A stretch of 64,000 nucleotides of DNA from Eudorina sp. 2006-703-Eu-15. Its lineage: Eukaryota; Chlorophyta; Chlorophyceae; Chlamydomonadales; Volvocaceae. The DNA is taken from positions 558,001-622,000 of the forward strand of contig BDSI01000027.1 in NCBI GenBank assembly GCA_003117195.1. The letters run 5' to 3'. Within the stretch, counting starts at the first letter, position 1. Every line of letters begins with the position of its first letter. Below, piece by piece: positions 41,563-53,921 of this stretch. The notes beneath the pieces were generated by a model. The model was not told the DNA's origin and did not search any database. It saw only the letters and a list, made by a program, of their open reading frames with translations. The position numbers and the translations under genes are program-made.

Positions 41563-41848
41563 ATCCTTAGTATTCATACCGCCAGGAGATCAGGTGATCA
41601 GCCAAGATTGGAGGATAGGGCTTGGGGGATGAGATCGGGGCGCTGCCCATCGATCTATCTTCCGCCTGACCTGCGGACCGTCGCCGTGCGCGCCTTACGG
41701 TCAAGGCAGGTTGAATAATGTAGACCTCTGTAGCCCACGAAACTGCGGTTCAAGCTGCCCAGGCTGCCCCAGCCATGGTTTTGTGTGTCACTCTTGCCCC
41801 TTTGCTTGGTAATGAGTCGTGCCCCGTTGGACGTCTCTGCTTGTCTCG

Positions 41849-41905
41849 GTAATGAATGAATGAATGAACGTTACAGCGGACCCCAAAGGGATCAACGGTG
41901 TACGT
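41849..41905. mobile_element. Fragment of the same inverted-repeat element
   Basis: GAAT units followed by CGTTACAGCGGACCCCAAAG and GGATCAACGGTGTACG, matching the left end of the copies at 41.2-41.5 kb. The rest of the element is missing, so this is a solo end or a truncated copy. Confidence 0.65.
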
Positions 41906-43886
41906 ATACGGTAATGATGCTGGCAGCGGCTCTATCTGGTCCCTCCTCTGTTTCGCGGCGTTGTGGTGCGGGGTTGCTTCGTTGCTATCGGCGATGCGAA
42001 ATGTGAGCATTGGCGCTTTCCGCGGTAACCGTTAGTCCGTGTCCTTGTGGGGCTGTCTTGCGATGAGAGCTCCTGCTTGGAGGAGTGGGGACCGAAGCAT
42101 CCTGGCCGCTTTCCTGCAAATTAATACTACTTGTTCCCACGCAACTAGTTTGATGCATGACCGTCGGTATCGCCAATTAGTGTGCCCGGGCGCGCCCCCG
42201 ATGTTAAGCTGCGTAGCCGATGAAGCTACGGGTAGCAGTCAACTTGTCAGAGGTCCCATCCTTGAAGACGCCGTATACAACGTTGCAAAGATTGATGACT
42301 ACTTTCCTTCGTGTTAGCTTTGCAGGTTACCGTATGGGCGCTGAGGCTGTAACGCTGAGGTGCGGTGTATCCGCGCCGTTACTGCTGTCCGCTATTGTCG
42401 ATTATTCCGTACGCGCGACGCACGGGCATGACAATGAACTTGCGGGATCCCGGACAGCTCAAGGCGCACATTTTGGCATATCCGAGTAAATAGCTTAGTG
42501 AGGAGTGACATCCTAAAAGTTACGACTCTCCAGCCGTCTCCATCAGCCTCCAGCCCCAGCGGCGGCGGTTGGCTTGACATGCAGCAGTTAAATCATTACG
42601 GCGGACTCCCTTGCCCAGCACTGAACCGGAATACGATCAAGGAAATCTTCGTCCCGTGCAAGGTGCTACCTGGTGATACGTACGAGCGAAGCAGTGGCCG
42701 GGTAGGTAAGAGTACGCCGGGTGGACGCGCAACGGAAGGAGGCGAAGCAGGACGGGTGCGTAAACTGACAGCGACCCGCTGTAAGTTGGCATTGCGGCCG
42801 ATTGTCGACACCGACCCCGTTGTAAGTTGCACTAATGACCGATCGTGATGACAGTTGCTATTGTAGAACCGTTAATCCGTAGCCTGTGCCCGGAGCTCGG
42901 ACCCGGCTGCCGACCGACATACCGCGAACCCAGCGTCAAACATGAGAAGCCAAGTCTCCAATGCACCGCCAACCGTCGCACCTGCCCGCGCCGGGCGGGT
43001 GGGTCGGGGGATAGAGGCCACTGTCCCGGCCGAGGGGCGCGCCTCATTGTACGAACGAAGTCAACACCACTACAGCTCACATCTTTCCGTGTTTGCGCCC
43101 TAAGAGGCTGGACCTCCTCACTGTGCCGTACCTGGCCGTACGCAGGCGCCCTGCCTGCGCGCCTTGCTTCCACGCACCGTGGCAGTACGTCCACAATAAG
43201 TCTCTTTCCGCTGCGCTCCGCTATGCGTCAAGTCAATAAATGGCAGTGAATTGCAGTAGGTTTCGCTTGTCAGTATAACGCTCGGCACGTAGTCATTTGG
43301 TGTGGGGTAGGGTGTTGTGACCGATGCACATAGTGTGCATGTTGGTGAGCATTAGATACGGCAGGCACCCCTACCAGTTAGCAGGAGCTCAGCCGCATGG
43401 GCGCCGCGTGGCGCCGTTCGCGCGTGGGCGTGACTCGGTTGCGACTCGGCCGCCTGTGCGTGCAGATACCGACCAGCCATGCATGGTCTGAAATACAAGC
43501 CTGTCGATGTGTCGAAGGCCGCGGCGTGCAACCGTGTGCAACAGCCCATGGGGCTCAACGAAGCGCCAGCCACTGCGCGTGTTCCCATCAGTCCGACAAG
43601 CCACTACTAGCGACCAACAGTCATACAGACACATCACGGCTCGATCGCGCTCGATTTGACTGAGCGTCGGTAGGCACCAATGGCCTGCGGCCGCCTCTCC
43701 CGGGCCATGTATCTGTCCGATCAACAGAAACGCGCGCGCGCCAAATACAGCCGACACGCACAACACACACGGCCGCAAGAAGGGGACCAGAGGAAGCCCA
43801 GATTTGGGAATCAAAAACGCGGTCTGCAGAGGAATCTTCAGATGCTCGCCGCTCTCACAAACCCAAACGAAACCGTTCTTATCAAG

Positions 43887-44660
43887 GATGTTACAGTGGA
43901 CCCCGCGGGTCATCGGTGACAGCCACAGCTTCCTCATCATACACGTTGATCCCGTTGGGGTCCGCTGTAACGTTCATTCATTGATTCGTACACTGCATAA
44001 ACGAAACTGCGCCAACACGGCCCACTGGACAGGCTCCACAAGTGCACCGAAACACTCCCCGTGCCCACTATACCAGGGAACCACCCCGTTCTTGAGGACC
44101 AACCACAGCCAAGGATAAAGTCCGCTCAGGAGCAGTTCGCCACAAGGGCGCCCCTATTAGCGACCCACCACTTCAGACAAGGCGGGCTCATCATCAGGGG
44201 CCTGCCCGTACGGTCCCACCGGGTCGAAATAACCGCCCAACCCCATCAAGGGCGCCAATGGCCCATAGCGCGCACAGTCGCCCCACCCGCGCGCGACCCA
44301 CTACTCAGCGCCCACGAACCCTTGCGAACCCCGCCCATAATGGTGGCTCGCGAGCCCCCGTGGCCCTCCAAGACTACGGGCCGCCGCTGGAGAAGTGATC
44401 CCGCCTTGGTTGGGGTGGTGGCTAATAGGGGCTCGCCAATAGGGGCGCCCGGGTTGCTAACTCCCCCTGAGCGGCCTTTATCCCTAGCCGTGGTTGGTTC
44501 TCAGGAACGGGGTGGTTCCCTGGTAGTGTGGGCCCGGGGAGTGTTTCGGTGCACTTGTGGAGCCTGTCCGGTGCGCCATGATTCGTTTATGCAGTGTTTG
44601 GTGAGGAAGCTTCGGCTATCGCCGGTGGCTGTCACCGATGACCCGCGGGGTCCGCTAATG
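43887..44660. mobile_element. Foldback element with about 185-230-bp inverted arms
   Basis: The left arm (43887-44118) begins GATGTTACAGTGGACCCCGC and continues through GGTCATCGGTGACAGCC and TCCACAAGTGCACCGAAACA. The right arm (44476-44660) carries the same words inverted and ends GGGGTCCGCTAATG. The left arm has an extra insert (about 43938-43992) that is itself an inverted copy of the GAAT-CGTTACAGCGGACCCC end, so elements are nested. The middle (44119-44475) encodes nothing recognisable. The structure fits a non-autonomous DNA transposon. I could not confirm a target-site duplication. Confidence 0.75.
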
Positions 44661-45201
44661 AATCGGTATATTCCGTGTATGTTGATACTAGGAGGCAGTT
44701 CACAATGCCAGGTCTAACAGTACGTGTGGTCTGATGCTGTAACCACACCGTGGCTCCCGGAACTCAAGGTGTCAAAAGCAGTCCTGTAGTGGTTGACGTC
44801 TCGATAATTAGGTCAATCCCGCGAGCTAGGTTAGCTGAACCAGGCGGATGGGGGCCAGGGTCCACCACATCCAAAAGCATGCCGGTGCGAATGCACAGTT
44901 GCGGAATCCCGTAGGGTGCGGATCTGTAACGGGCGGGTGCCCGTTCAGCAGCCAGAAACTGAACAGAAAACGGTCACAAGCATACAGGCACAAAATCTTA
45001 CACGAAATTTACGAAATTATGTTCTGCACTGCAAAGTTAAATTCGCTTTATAGAAGTGGAAGTATGCTGCGGCCGGGTACCAGGTGCCGTACGTAGAAAC
45101 AAATCATTAAAACACGCAGCCTCCATGATTCCGTAAAAATCATCAAGAAAAATCCATACACTCTGCTTCATATATACATATTGGGCAACTTGCCCTATAA
45201 A

Positions 45202-48200
45202 ATGGGCAACTGCCTGCACATTGACGTGGAAAGCAAATATGCTGCTGGCGATGTAAACGTCTCAGAGTCTGTGAGCAATGCTTCCGATGCGGAAGAGGCG
45301 ACAGCACTTCTTTCGGGTTCGCTGGCCTTCAGCACATGGGTGGACATTGGCGTGAAATGCTCAAATCTTGCACATGCGGATATCTTAAGGTGCGGCGCAA
45401 GATGCTATCATCCTGAAGAAGTCGACGCTTATAAATAATGTCTGCTTTCCGGACCTCCATTGTTCGGTGCTGCAGCAAGTCAGACCCCGTAGGCATCGTG
45501 TATCAGTTTCAAGACGGCAACTGGGTTGAATTCGGACGTACAGAGATGATTGCAAATACATACCGTGAGTGAGGTTGCAACAGGTGGTTTTTGATTTATA
45601 TACCTGTCGCCGGTACTGAACGGAACCGCTTTCCGTCCGGGTTGCAGACCCCTGCTTCGTGCGCAAATTTCGCGTAATGTTTAACTTCGAGGTGGTTCAA
45701 AAGTTTCGCGTCGTCATGGTCGACATCGACCGCGGTCAGGACCCTGGCAGCGTTGATCCTGAAGACTGCGTAAGTTAATACGTTTTATTTTGTTACGCGA
45801 GTGTTAAAATATAGTTTGATTGCCGCCGCAATGGGATTTAGTGCTTGTCGACGCCTAAAATCGGCTGTCGTTGATGCCATTCCATGTGTAATGACCCACG
45901 CTATCCACGAATATTTTTTCGTATAAAATACTTATCATTTCTTGTAGGCAATGTATGTAGTTGTATGCCTTTTGGAGCAAGTTGAAGGGGTGCTTGTAAA
46001 AGACATAGTTTGGGGTTTGCTCGTGCCCTGAACCCTCCTGGTTGAATTTGTCCCGAATGTCCTCGTTGTTGAATTTGTGCCACTGTGCAGAACTTCCTGG
46101 GTTGGTGCGACTTTGAGCTGGCGCAGCTGGTGACCGCCCGAGAGAAGAACCTGACGCTTAGCTTAAATGATCGCTGCGGGCAAAGCATTCCACAGTCCAC
46201 CATAATCCTTACCTCCGAGGAGGCGTCGAATTGCAAGGACAGTTTCAGGTGGGCAGCCCCGCCGCCCGCCTGCCGTCGAAAGGACAGACCACGTCGTAAT
46301 GCCATACCAGCGCACGTGCAGATATCTGCTTCCTAACAGCCGCGTACGATTTCAGTCGTCGCCACCCTGCGCCAAATCGGGCAATAAACCCCGACACATA
46401 CGAACGACGAGCTGCCTGATCCCCATCCCTGCCTCCCGGTTGCGATTCCCCCAGATTCGTGATGGAGGCGCTCGACCTGCGTGCCGCCGACGTGATGGGG
46501 AAGCCGGACCCCTTCCTTCAGATTTGCCGCCTGCAGGTACGGCGCACAGCAGGCCCCCGCCCTGGCTACTGCCCGGATGGGTGTCTGGGTGGGCGCCTGC
46601 CTGTCAGCTGCTGGCCCCAGGAATCCCCCCCCCTCGCCCAGCTCTTCATATTAGCGCCTGGGTACGGTAACCGACCCTCATACCGTAGCCAAAAGTGCAC
46701 CCGCCGTCTGTCCAGTCCCACACCCCCAACGCCCCCACACCCCAACGCGATCATCCCTTTGTTGGGTGAATTGTAACATTCACTCAAATCCCTAATTCAT
46801 TCATTCATCAACCCGCCCATCCATCTGCCCGCTTCGCCACACCGCACACAGGACGACGGCACCACCTGGCTACCCGTCTACAGGACGGAGGCGCGGCGCA
46901 GGTGTGTGAGTCCCATCTGGAATGAGATCCACGTGCGCGCAGCGCAGCTCAACGGTGGCAACCCGGAGCGGCCGCTGCGGCTTCAAGTGTTCGACTACGA
47001 ATCCAACGGCTCCCACAAGCTCCTGGGCTACTGCGACACCACCACAGGGCAGCTGCAGCAGCTGGTGGCCCGGCAAGGCGCCAGCATCAGCCTACTGCCG
47101 CCGCCGGGGAGGCGTCGAGGCGACTACGGCACCCTGGCAGTGCGGAGTTTCTTCAAGGAGCACCGGCCCACGTTCCTGGACTACTTGGCGGGCGGCGCGG
47201 AAATTGGCTTCATGGTGGCCGTTGATTTCACGGCCAGCAACGGAGACCCGCGGCTGCCGACGTCCAAGCACTTCGTTTCGGGTGGGTCCATCAGTCTGCA
47301 CGGCATATATGTACTGCAATTGCGTGAGGCACTTATGAGGCACCGGTGTACTGCTGCGTGTATGCATGCGGGATGCGGCCACTTGTAGCCCGGGCGCCCC
47401 GACGATGTCCGTCCGTCTGACCGGATTTGGGCGTACGTCTATTTCTCCGTTACGCAGGTGCCCCCACACAGTACGAGCAGGCGATCATGGGCATCGGCCA
47501 GGTCATCACACATTACGACCACGACAAGGTGTGAATCGTTACATATCTGCCAGGCCGACACTGGCCGGGGGCGCTAACCCGCCCCATACGGGAGACCGCC
47601 GAAGCACTCTCCCCCCGGATACGGGAGAGAGGGGCGTGAGGGGCCTGTGTCCTAATTGAAGTTTAAGCGCTGTACCGTGTCGTAGGGGCGGGATAGTGAC
47701 CATGTTTCATGAGTAGCTGACCCAAGCCCTTCGAATAATTTCCTGCGGCTGCGCCACCCTGTCATCGCAGGAATTCCCGCTGATGGGATTTGGCGGCCGC
47801 AAAGCGGATGATATGCGCACCAGCCACTGCTTCCCTATGGGCCCTAACCCCAACGGCGCCTGCCAGGGCGTCCCCGGGCTGCTGCACGCGTACAAGTGAG
47901 TTGGCGGGCGCTGTAATGCCCCGGGATGCGCTTGAAAGGTTTTTCGGGCATGGATCCTACGTATATGTAGCTTGTCGGCACCAAACTCGCGGCCGTGCGT
48001 GAGTGAACGTCCCAGCATCACACGGAACACAGCACTCCAACAGTCCTGGACTGATAAACTGACGGGGTCATGCACTGCCCGGGCTGAGCCGCAGGCGCGC
48101 GCTGTACGAGTGGCGCCTGTCTGGCCCCACCTACTTCGCCCCGGTCATCCGGCGGGCCGCCGAGATGGCCGCAGAGAATGCCAGGTCCCAGGGCCCCATC

Positions 48201-48856
48201 AAGTACACCGGCCTCCTCATCCTAACAGACGGGTGAGCCGATCAGTCGAACGCCCAGCAAGCGGTTTCATGCACGGGACTAGAACACCTCCTGCCTTGCT
48301 TGACCCCTGCCAGTGCTCTGTTGCGTGCACGCATGGCTGTGCTGCCGATGCATGCATGAATGGTGTACCTGAGTGGTCGCTTGCATGGAAGTTATATATG
48401 GAACACCTCACCCACAGCGTGATTGCGCTTACGCGAGTAACTGTCCTCCCGCCCGTGTAATTTGCACAATGTGATGTGTATGCTGTCGTACACAGAGAGG
48501 TGAACGACATGGACGAGACCATCGACGCCATCATCGACGCCTCCTCACTGCCCTTGTCCATCCTCATCGTGGGAGTGGGATGCGAGGAGTTCGGCAAGAT
48601 GAAGGCACTCGACAGCGACAAGCGACTGCTGACAAACGGTCACCGTACGGCCGCACGGGACGTTGTACAGTTTGTTGAGTTCAACCGCTTTTCCTTTGAC
48701 AGCACGCGGCTGGCGCAGGAGCTGTTGGCGGAGCTCCCCGGCCAGATGGTGGACTACTGCATCCGCAACAAGGTGCCGGCTCGGCCACAGGCACACAGCA
48801 GGTTCGGCCGCTGCCATCTCCCCGCAGCGGCCTCTCCTCCGACGATGGCCGCTTGA
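45202..48856 (+). CDS. Copine (BONZAI-like) paralogue, 10 exons
   Basis: A predicted 587-residue copine, paralogue of the minus-strand one. Exons, all in phase: 45202-45389, 45476-45564, 45648-45769, 46091-46248, 46455-46536, 46852-47281, 47458-47528, 47771-47895, 48095-48232 and 48496-48856. The N-terminus MGNCLH again suggests myristoylation and palmitoylation, and SKYAAG is shared with the paralogue. C2A is about 45-180 (KSDPVGIVY; VDIDRGQDP), C2B about 186-310 (GKPDPFLQI), vWA about 320-560 with DFTASN at 338, SGPTYFAPVI and LILTDGEVNDMD. Several exons match the paralogue exactly in length (89, 82 and 71 nt). Five introns of the paralogue are absent here. The C-terminal tail (IRNKVPARPQ onward) is read straight to the stop; a spliced alternative tail is possible. 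Role in Ca2+ signalling or membrane traffic is inferred from the family. Confidence 0.92.
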
Positions 48857-51800
48857 GCTGGGGACTTACCCGACTGCCAACGAGGCCGCTGTTGCCGGCG
48901 GCCCTCAGACCCGCCTGACGCCAAAGGTTCAATCGCTGCCCGTGCCTCAAGATGGGCACAGCGAACCTGCTACGTGCGTGCCGGGGGTCGGCGTGTACAT
49001 CCCTCCTTCCTCCTAGCTATCAGGGTGGGTGGTTGCCAAGCAAGGACAATAATGATGTATGGACGGGAGGGCATTGGGAGGACGTAGTGAGCGAGCGGGT
49101 AAGCCTGGCTCGCAGGGCGTATATGCTGCCGCATTGTGCGTGTGCACACTGCTGGTATGAGGAGGCTATTCGAAGCTTGCATGTATATGGGTGTGTGGCG
49201 TGGTAAGCTATAGTAATTATCTGGACGCGTTGTCGCTAGTGCAGCGAATGGTGTGTGCTGTGCTGCCGTCTTCTTCTTCCCCTTCAGATCTTCCTCGAGT
49301 TCTTGCTCGTTACTTAGTTGTGATCAGTAGATGTTTGGCTTGCTTGCTTTGGGCGCCGGCTTACACCGATTGCATGTATGGGATTTCATGCGCATCTATC
49401 CCGATACTGCTGCTACGCTGCTGCTGCTGCTGCTGTATGCTGTACATATCATATCCCGGCAACACCCTCTCTTGGGTGGCAGCAGAGGGCTGACCATGTG
49501 AATATTTACCTTAATTGACTGCCCTAGAGGGCGCTGGCTGTGCCCGCGCAAGGCAGGTGTCCGAGTTGTCGGCCTGTCTTCATCTCTGTCGTCCAGCAGC
49601 CTGCGCACCAGCTGGCCAGCAGCTATCTGACCTTCCTAGCTTATCAGTTCATGAGCTGCTGCATGTCTGCATTAGGTCCGTGGTTTGCACCAACACAGTG
49701 CGCGCATGGTCGGGACTCGAGGTAGGGGCGATTCCCACCCTCGAGTGGTTGTTAGTTGTTGGTTGGGACAGTTGCTTGGGCGGGAGCGAGCGCAGGGCGG
49801 CGGATGGCTGTACGTCATGATGAAGCTGCCGTGCAGAATTATGGATGTATAAAGGCAACGGGTGCGGGTTGATCTGTTGCGAGCGGATTCAGAAAGCTGC
49901 ATGCGGTATGTGAGAGGAGTGGAATACGGAATGGTAGCTAGTATGCGTGCCTGCGCACTGTGTGTGTTGAGCGAGAAACCCAGTGCACGCGTCCATCTGA
50001 ATGGTGGGTCCGAACGAAGTTGTTCCCTGACCGGACACTCACGATGTGTCCAGCTAATAATACATTAGAGCGCAGCAGGGCGGGCGGATCCGAGCCACGT
50101 CGGACAAAGAAGGGCACCGCCAGGTGGGATGCATGGCGTCCAGGAAGGGCCATTGCCTAGACTACTGCCCAGCTGTTCCGCCGAGCTAGCTAGCGCTGCT
50201 GCTGGCCCGAATGTGTTCTCACTCCGACAGAACTTGCCGCCGGGTTACGTTGCGCTTATCTCATAATGCCAGGTGGGCGGGCTGATGAGGCGGGCCGCGC
50301 TCGCTTCTGAGTGACTGCCAGGGAAGTAAGGTGGGCGGCTTGCTGGTAGCTAGTCCAGGCTGGCTGGCTTGTACGCGCGAAATTATGGGGAACGGCGGAA
50401 CCGGCCGGTGTCTGACGGCGTGCGTGTTTATGTGCTGGCGCGGCGCTGCGCGCGGTAAGCTGCTGAGGCTGCTGCTACCAGTACTGCTGGTCCGCGGATA
50501 GGAGGCTATATAGGCTATATATTGAGGCTGTATATGCTGTGTTCCCCGGTCGCGAAGCACGCGTGGTTGTGTTTGCGGCCTGTATGCATGAATGAATGTT
50601 ATAGCGGACCCCGGCCTCTATGTGCCGACTGCTGAAGAGTGCGAATGAAGCCGACGACGTGCGGATCGGTGCTGATCGCTCGGTGTGTTGGGGCTGGTTG
50701 GGGGGCAATGTGTCCGGCTTCAGACACCGAGTGCGAGTGGGAGTTTCCGAGAGGGCTCCGTGCGTGCTTCTGCAGGATTGGCGCAAGCAAGCTTGCAGCT
50801 GGATGGATGCTTCCATGCACCGGGAGCAGTAGTTGCTGCTGCGATTCTTTGCTTAAAGCAATAGATGCTCGCATTTCATCGATACCTACGCGGACTTGTG
50901 GCCGGATGACTAATAGGTATATATGCTGCTGCCATCACATGTACATATGCTGCGCCGATGGCTGGTTACCGTGTTGCCGTACCAAACCGTCGCCGTACTA
51001 GCCGTACGTGCGTACAGCCTGGACTGGTTCGGCTGACCTGGTTGTCTGTTTTACCGGTGCACACATGTATGCATGTATGTATTGCTGTGTATGCTGCTGT
51101 TGGTCTGACATCCATCGAGGGAGGTGTTCGGACGATGGAGCCGTTGGTTAGTTGGGGCCCTGCAGTTGGTGTGTGGCGGGGAGAACACGGGGCGGCGGCG
51201 GCCGTGTTTTCCAGGTGTATGTGTACGGCTACAAGCGGCAGGTGGCACATGGCGGAGTATGGCAGTTACTGCCATGTACGGCATACCCGTCTGCTGCCAC
51301 CTGCCCGTTGTTGTCCTAGCTAGCTAGCACATGTATACCGTATACCATATTTGTGGACCAAGCCAAACTGAGTACGTAACACAGATGTGTACATACCAGA
51401 TTTGTTTGTGTGGACCGAAGATGCCGCCAGTGGCGGCCGTAGGCCTTGCTCGCCTGCCTGCCTGCTTTCCTGCCTACGTATTCGGCTACCCACCCAGTTT
51501 GGCGAGGCCGCTGCAAGGTGGTAGCAGGGCGGACTGAGAGTACGAACACGCGAGGCGAGGGGGTGCGTGGCGGGGTGGACGGCCCACACTATATTTCCTG
51601 GAAAGGGATTCTGATCGCCGTCTGGTCAAAAGATGCAGAGATGCAGGAGGTTTGTGACATGTGCGATGTTCACACATGGGCGGCGTTCAGGGTCGGTTAA
51701 CCGGGCTTTGGATGCACGTCGACTCGCGGGGTGGCTCACAGCCCTCGTGCCCTCCCTGGACGCGTACAGGGTATGTGACTTGAGGTGCGGCGGAGAGATA

Positions 51801-53921
51801 GCCTTATTACCCGCAGGCAGTTGGCCCTTGAAGTAAGCCTGCTTGCTTGCGCCAGCCACCCCAGCCGTTATGCGGCGTCCTCTGCACCGAGGCCGGGGCA
51901 GCTGCGAACCTCAGTGCAACTGGGCTTACCTTCATAAAACTCGCTCCCGATCGATGCGCCTCTCCGCGAGCATGCTCTGCACGACACGAAAGTCAAACTT
52001 TACAGCCGAAGCAACGTGAAGCGGCTCTATCTGTTAATGGAACCCGCGTGTTATCGGCGTGTTGCTGAAGACCTCCGTCCGAAAGCTGGCGCCGCTGACA
52101 CCTTTCGACACGCATTCATTCCTTTACCTTCAGCACCAACCTTCAGGTGAAGTAAGCCGATGGTTGGCGACTGAAGGCGACATCCGCCACAAAAGCAGCT
52201 TCGGGTCCGGCCAGGCTGACCAACGGCGCGAAAGCAGGACCGCGGCTTCGAGACTGCGCCTCGCGTTTCCTAGTGCACATCAGATCGGCCACGCATCCAC
52301 ACCGACTTGAACATAAAAATGTGCTTTCGCAGTGGAACGCGTGTTGCGGCGCTAGCTCTGTCGTTGAGGGCCTCGTTCGCAGTGTCGGAACGCAAACCCT
52401 CCGTCGATCGAGCGATTATTTCCTGATAAAGAGCTGGCAGGCGGGCGGCCGCAGGTACATACCAGACTGAGTCGGACGGGTAGGGACTGCGCGGGCGGGG
52501 AAGGACACCACCGATCGACCACCTGGTTTTGAATGCGTGCGTAAAAGCGTGGCGATACCGTTCTTTTCACTGGTCACTGGGGGTCAGGGGCGGCATACGC
52601 TCCTGGCTGGTCGTTTGCCTGTTTGGGGCACTACTGTTTGTCTCCTGCTTAAATAAGTCCCTGACAGAGATCAAACCAAATCTGGAACCAAGATTACTGA
52701 AATTTTGGTGTACGTGCGAAGTTTTACCACGAGCGACGAAGTTACGAACATCGCGCTTCCCGCCTTGCCTTACTGGCGTGCTTCGACACGTTTCGACACT
52801 CCCAACCTAAGCACATCGACAATTAGGACTAACTATATCAAACAGATATCGAAATCCTACCACGCTCGATTATTTTACACTATACATGCAGCCTTGCTTC
52901 ATTTCAGCTACCGCTCCTGGTACGTCGCAGCCGTCGCGCTCTGTCTAGTCCTGTCTCCTCGCTCGCCGTGTGCACCCAATCATCACGCACAAGCCGTCAT
53001 TGTGAAGGGAGAAAGTGGCCACCAGATCAGTAGTTATTTTATGCTAATGCCAAACTAAATTCCGTGCGAACCTCAGCTCCCTGCTCGTCGATCTCGCAGG
53101 CCTCCTCACACTCCGTCCGCACCTCGCTCGCCTATAACGAATCTAAGAGCTGGGCCAGTCCAGCGACGAGTAGGGAAGGTTGCCGTAGTGCATGCCGTAG
53201 AAAGCTGACGTACGAACAGTGCCTCCAACGAGAGCCCCTTCATGCCCTGTAGGAATCCAGTCCCTTACTTCTCCTAGGGGTCTAAATGGATTCCCACCTA
53301 ACCCTCGCACCTACAAACCGCCCCCCGGCGGGTCTGCTGACCCGTCCAGTGGCGCATACAGGGCTGCCGGATGGCCCTCACTTCCAGACGCCTGCTCAGC
53401 AGCGATTCCATCCAGCCAGCAAGTGCACACGGGTACGACTGGAGAAACGCCCGCAGGTCGATTGCCACACGCAACAGGAAATATGTGGCAGAGGTATGTG
53501 TCAAGTACATACAATAGTAGTAACCGTGGTTGCGTCTAAGATCAGATGCTATATTTCCTGGGTCGAGCGCATTTGCGGGCAGGAGCGACATGGGCTGCAC
53601 GAGCCCCACACACGCCCTGTCCGTCCTCCGTCGTGGTGGGAGGGGTTGGCCAAGTAAGCGAAGGCGGTCCCTGACCAAACACCGACCGCCGGCGGGTTTG
53701 TGGAATATGCGTGGCGGGTCAGAAGAAAGTGCTGGCCACGGAAGCATCATACATGTGCGTCGGTGTTCGCTTGAGGAGCCCACGATTGCTCTCGGAGCGT
53801 TTGGCAGACCTTCACCCGGGTGCCTCGGGCCTTGTTGCGTGTTGGGCTGTTGGTGCCTCCATCCTCCGCGCGGCTCTGTCCTCCGCGCATGCACCGGCTG
53901 CACCGCAAAGATCGCGAAACC
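48857..53921. other. Gene-poor convergent interval
   Basis: 5 kb between the stops of the copine (+) and PP2C (-) genes. No gene recognised. GCTG/CTGC-rich patches occur, for example near 49420 and 50460, and many short open frames lack motifs. A 27-bp element end (GAATGAATG then TTATAGCGGACCCC) lies at 50586-50612. The left half may be copine 3' UTR, but no TGTAA marks its end. Confidence 0.4.
50586..50612. repeat. Decayed end of the inverted-repeat element
   Basis: GAAT units followed by GTTATAGCGGACCCC, one base different from the GTTACAGCGGACCCC end seen elsewhere. No matching opposite end is visible nearby. Confidence 0.5.

Larger units (their letters stand above)
39928..45201. other. 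Interval between the divergent copines, rich in repeat elements
   Basis: 5.3 kb separate the two copine start codons. Both promoters must lie here, but they are far apart, so sharing is uncertain. I found no further gene. The interval carries the inverted-repeat elements annotated separately (41.2-41.9 kb and 43.9-44.7 kb). A TATAAAA sits just before the plus-strand copine ATG, at about 45194. Confidence 0.5.
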
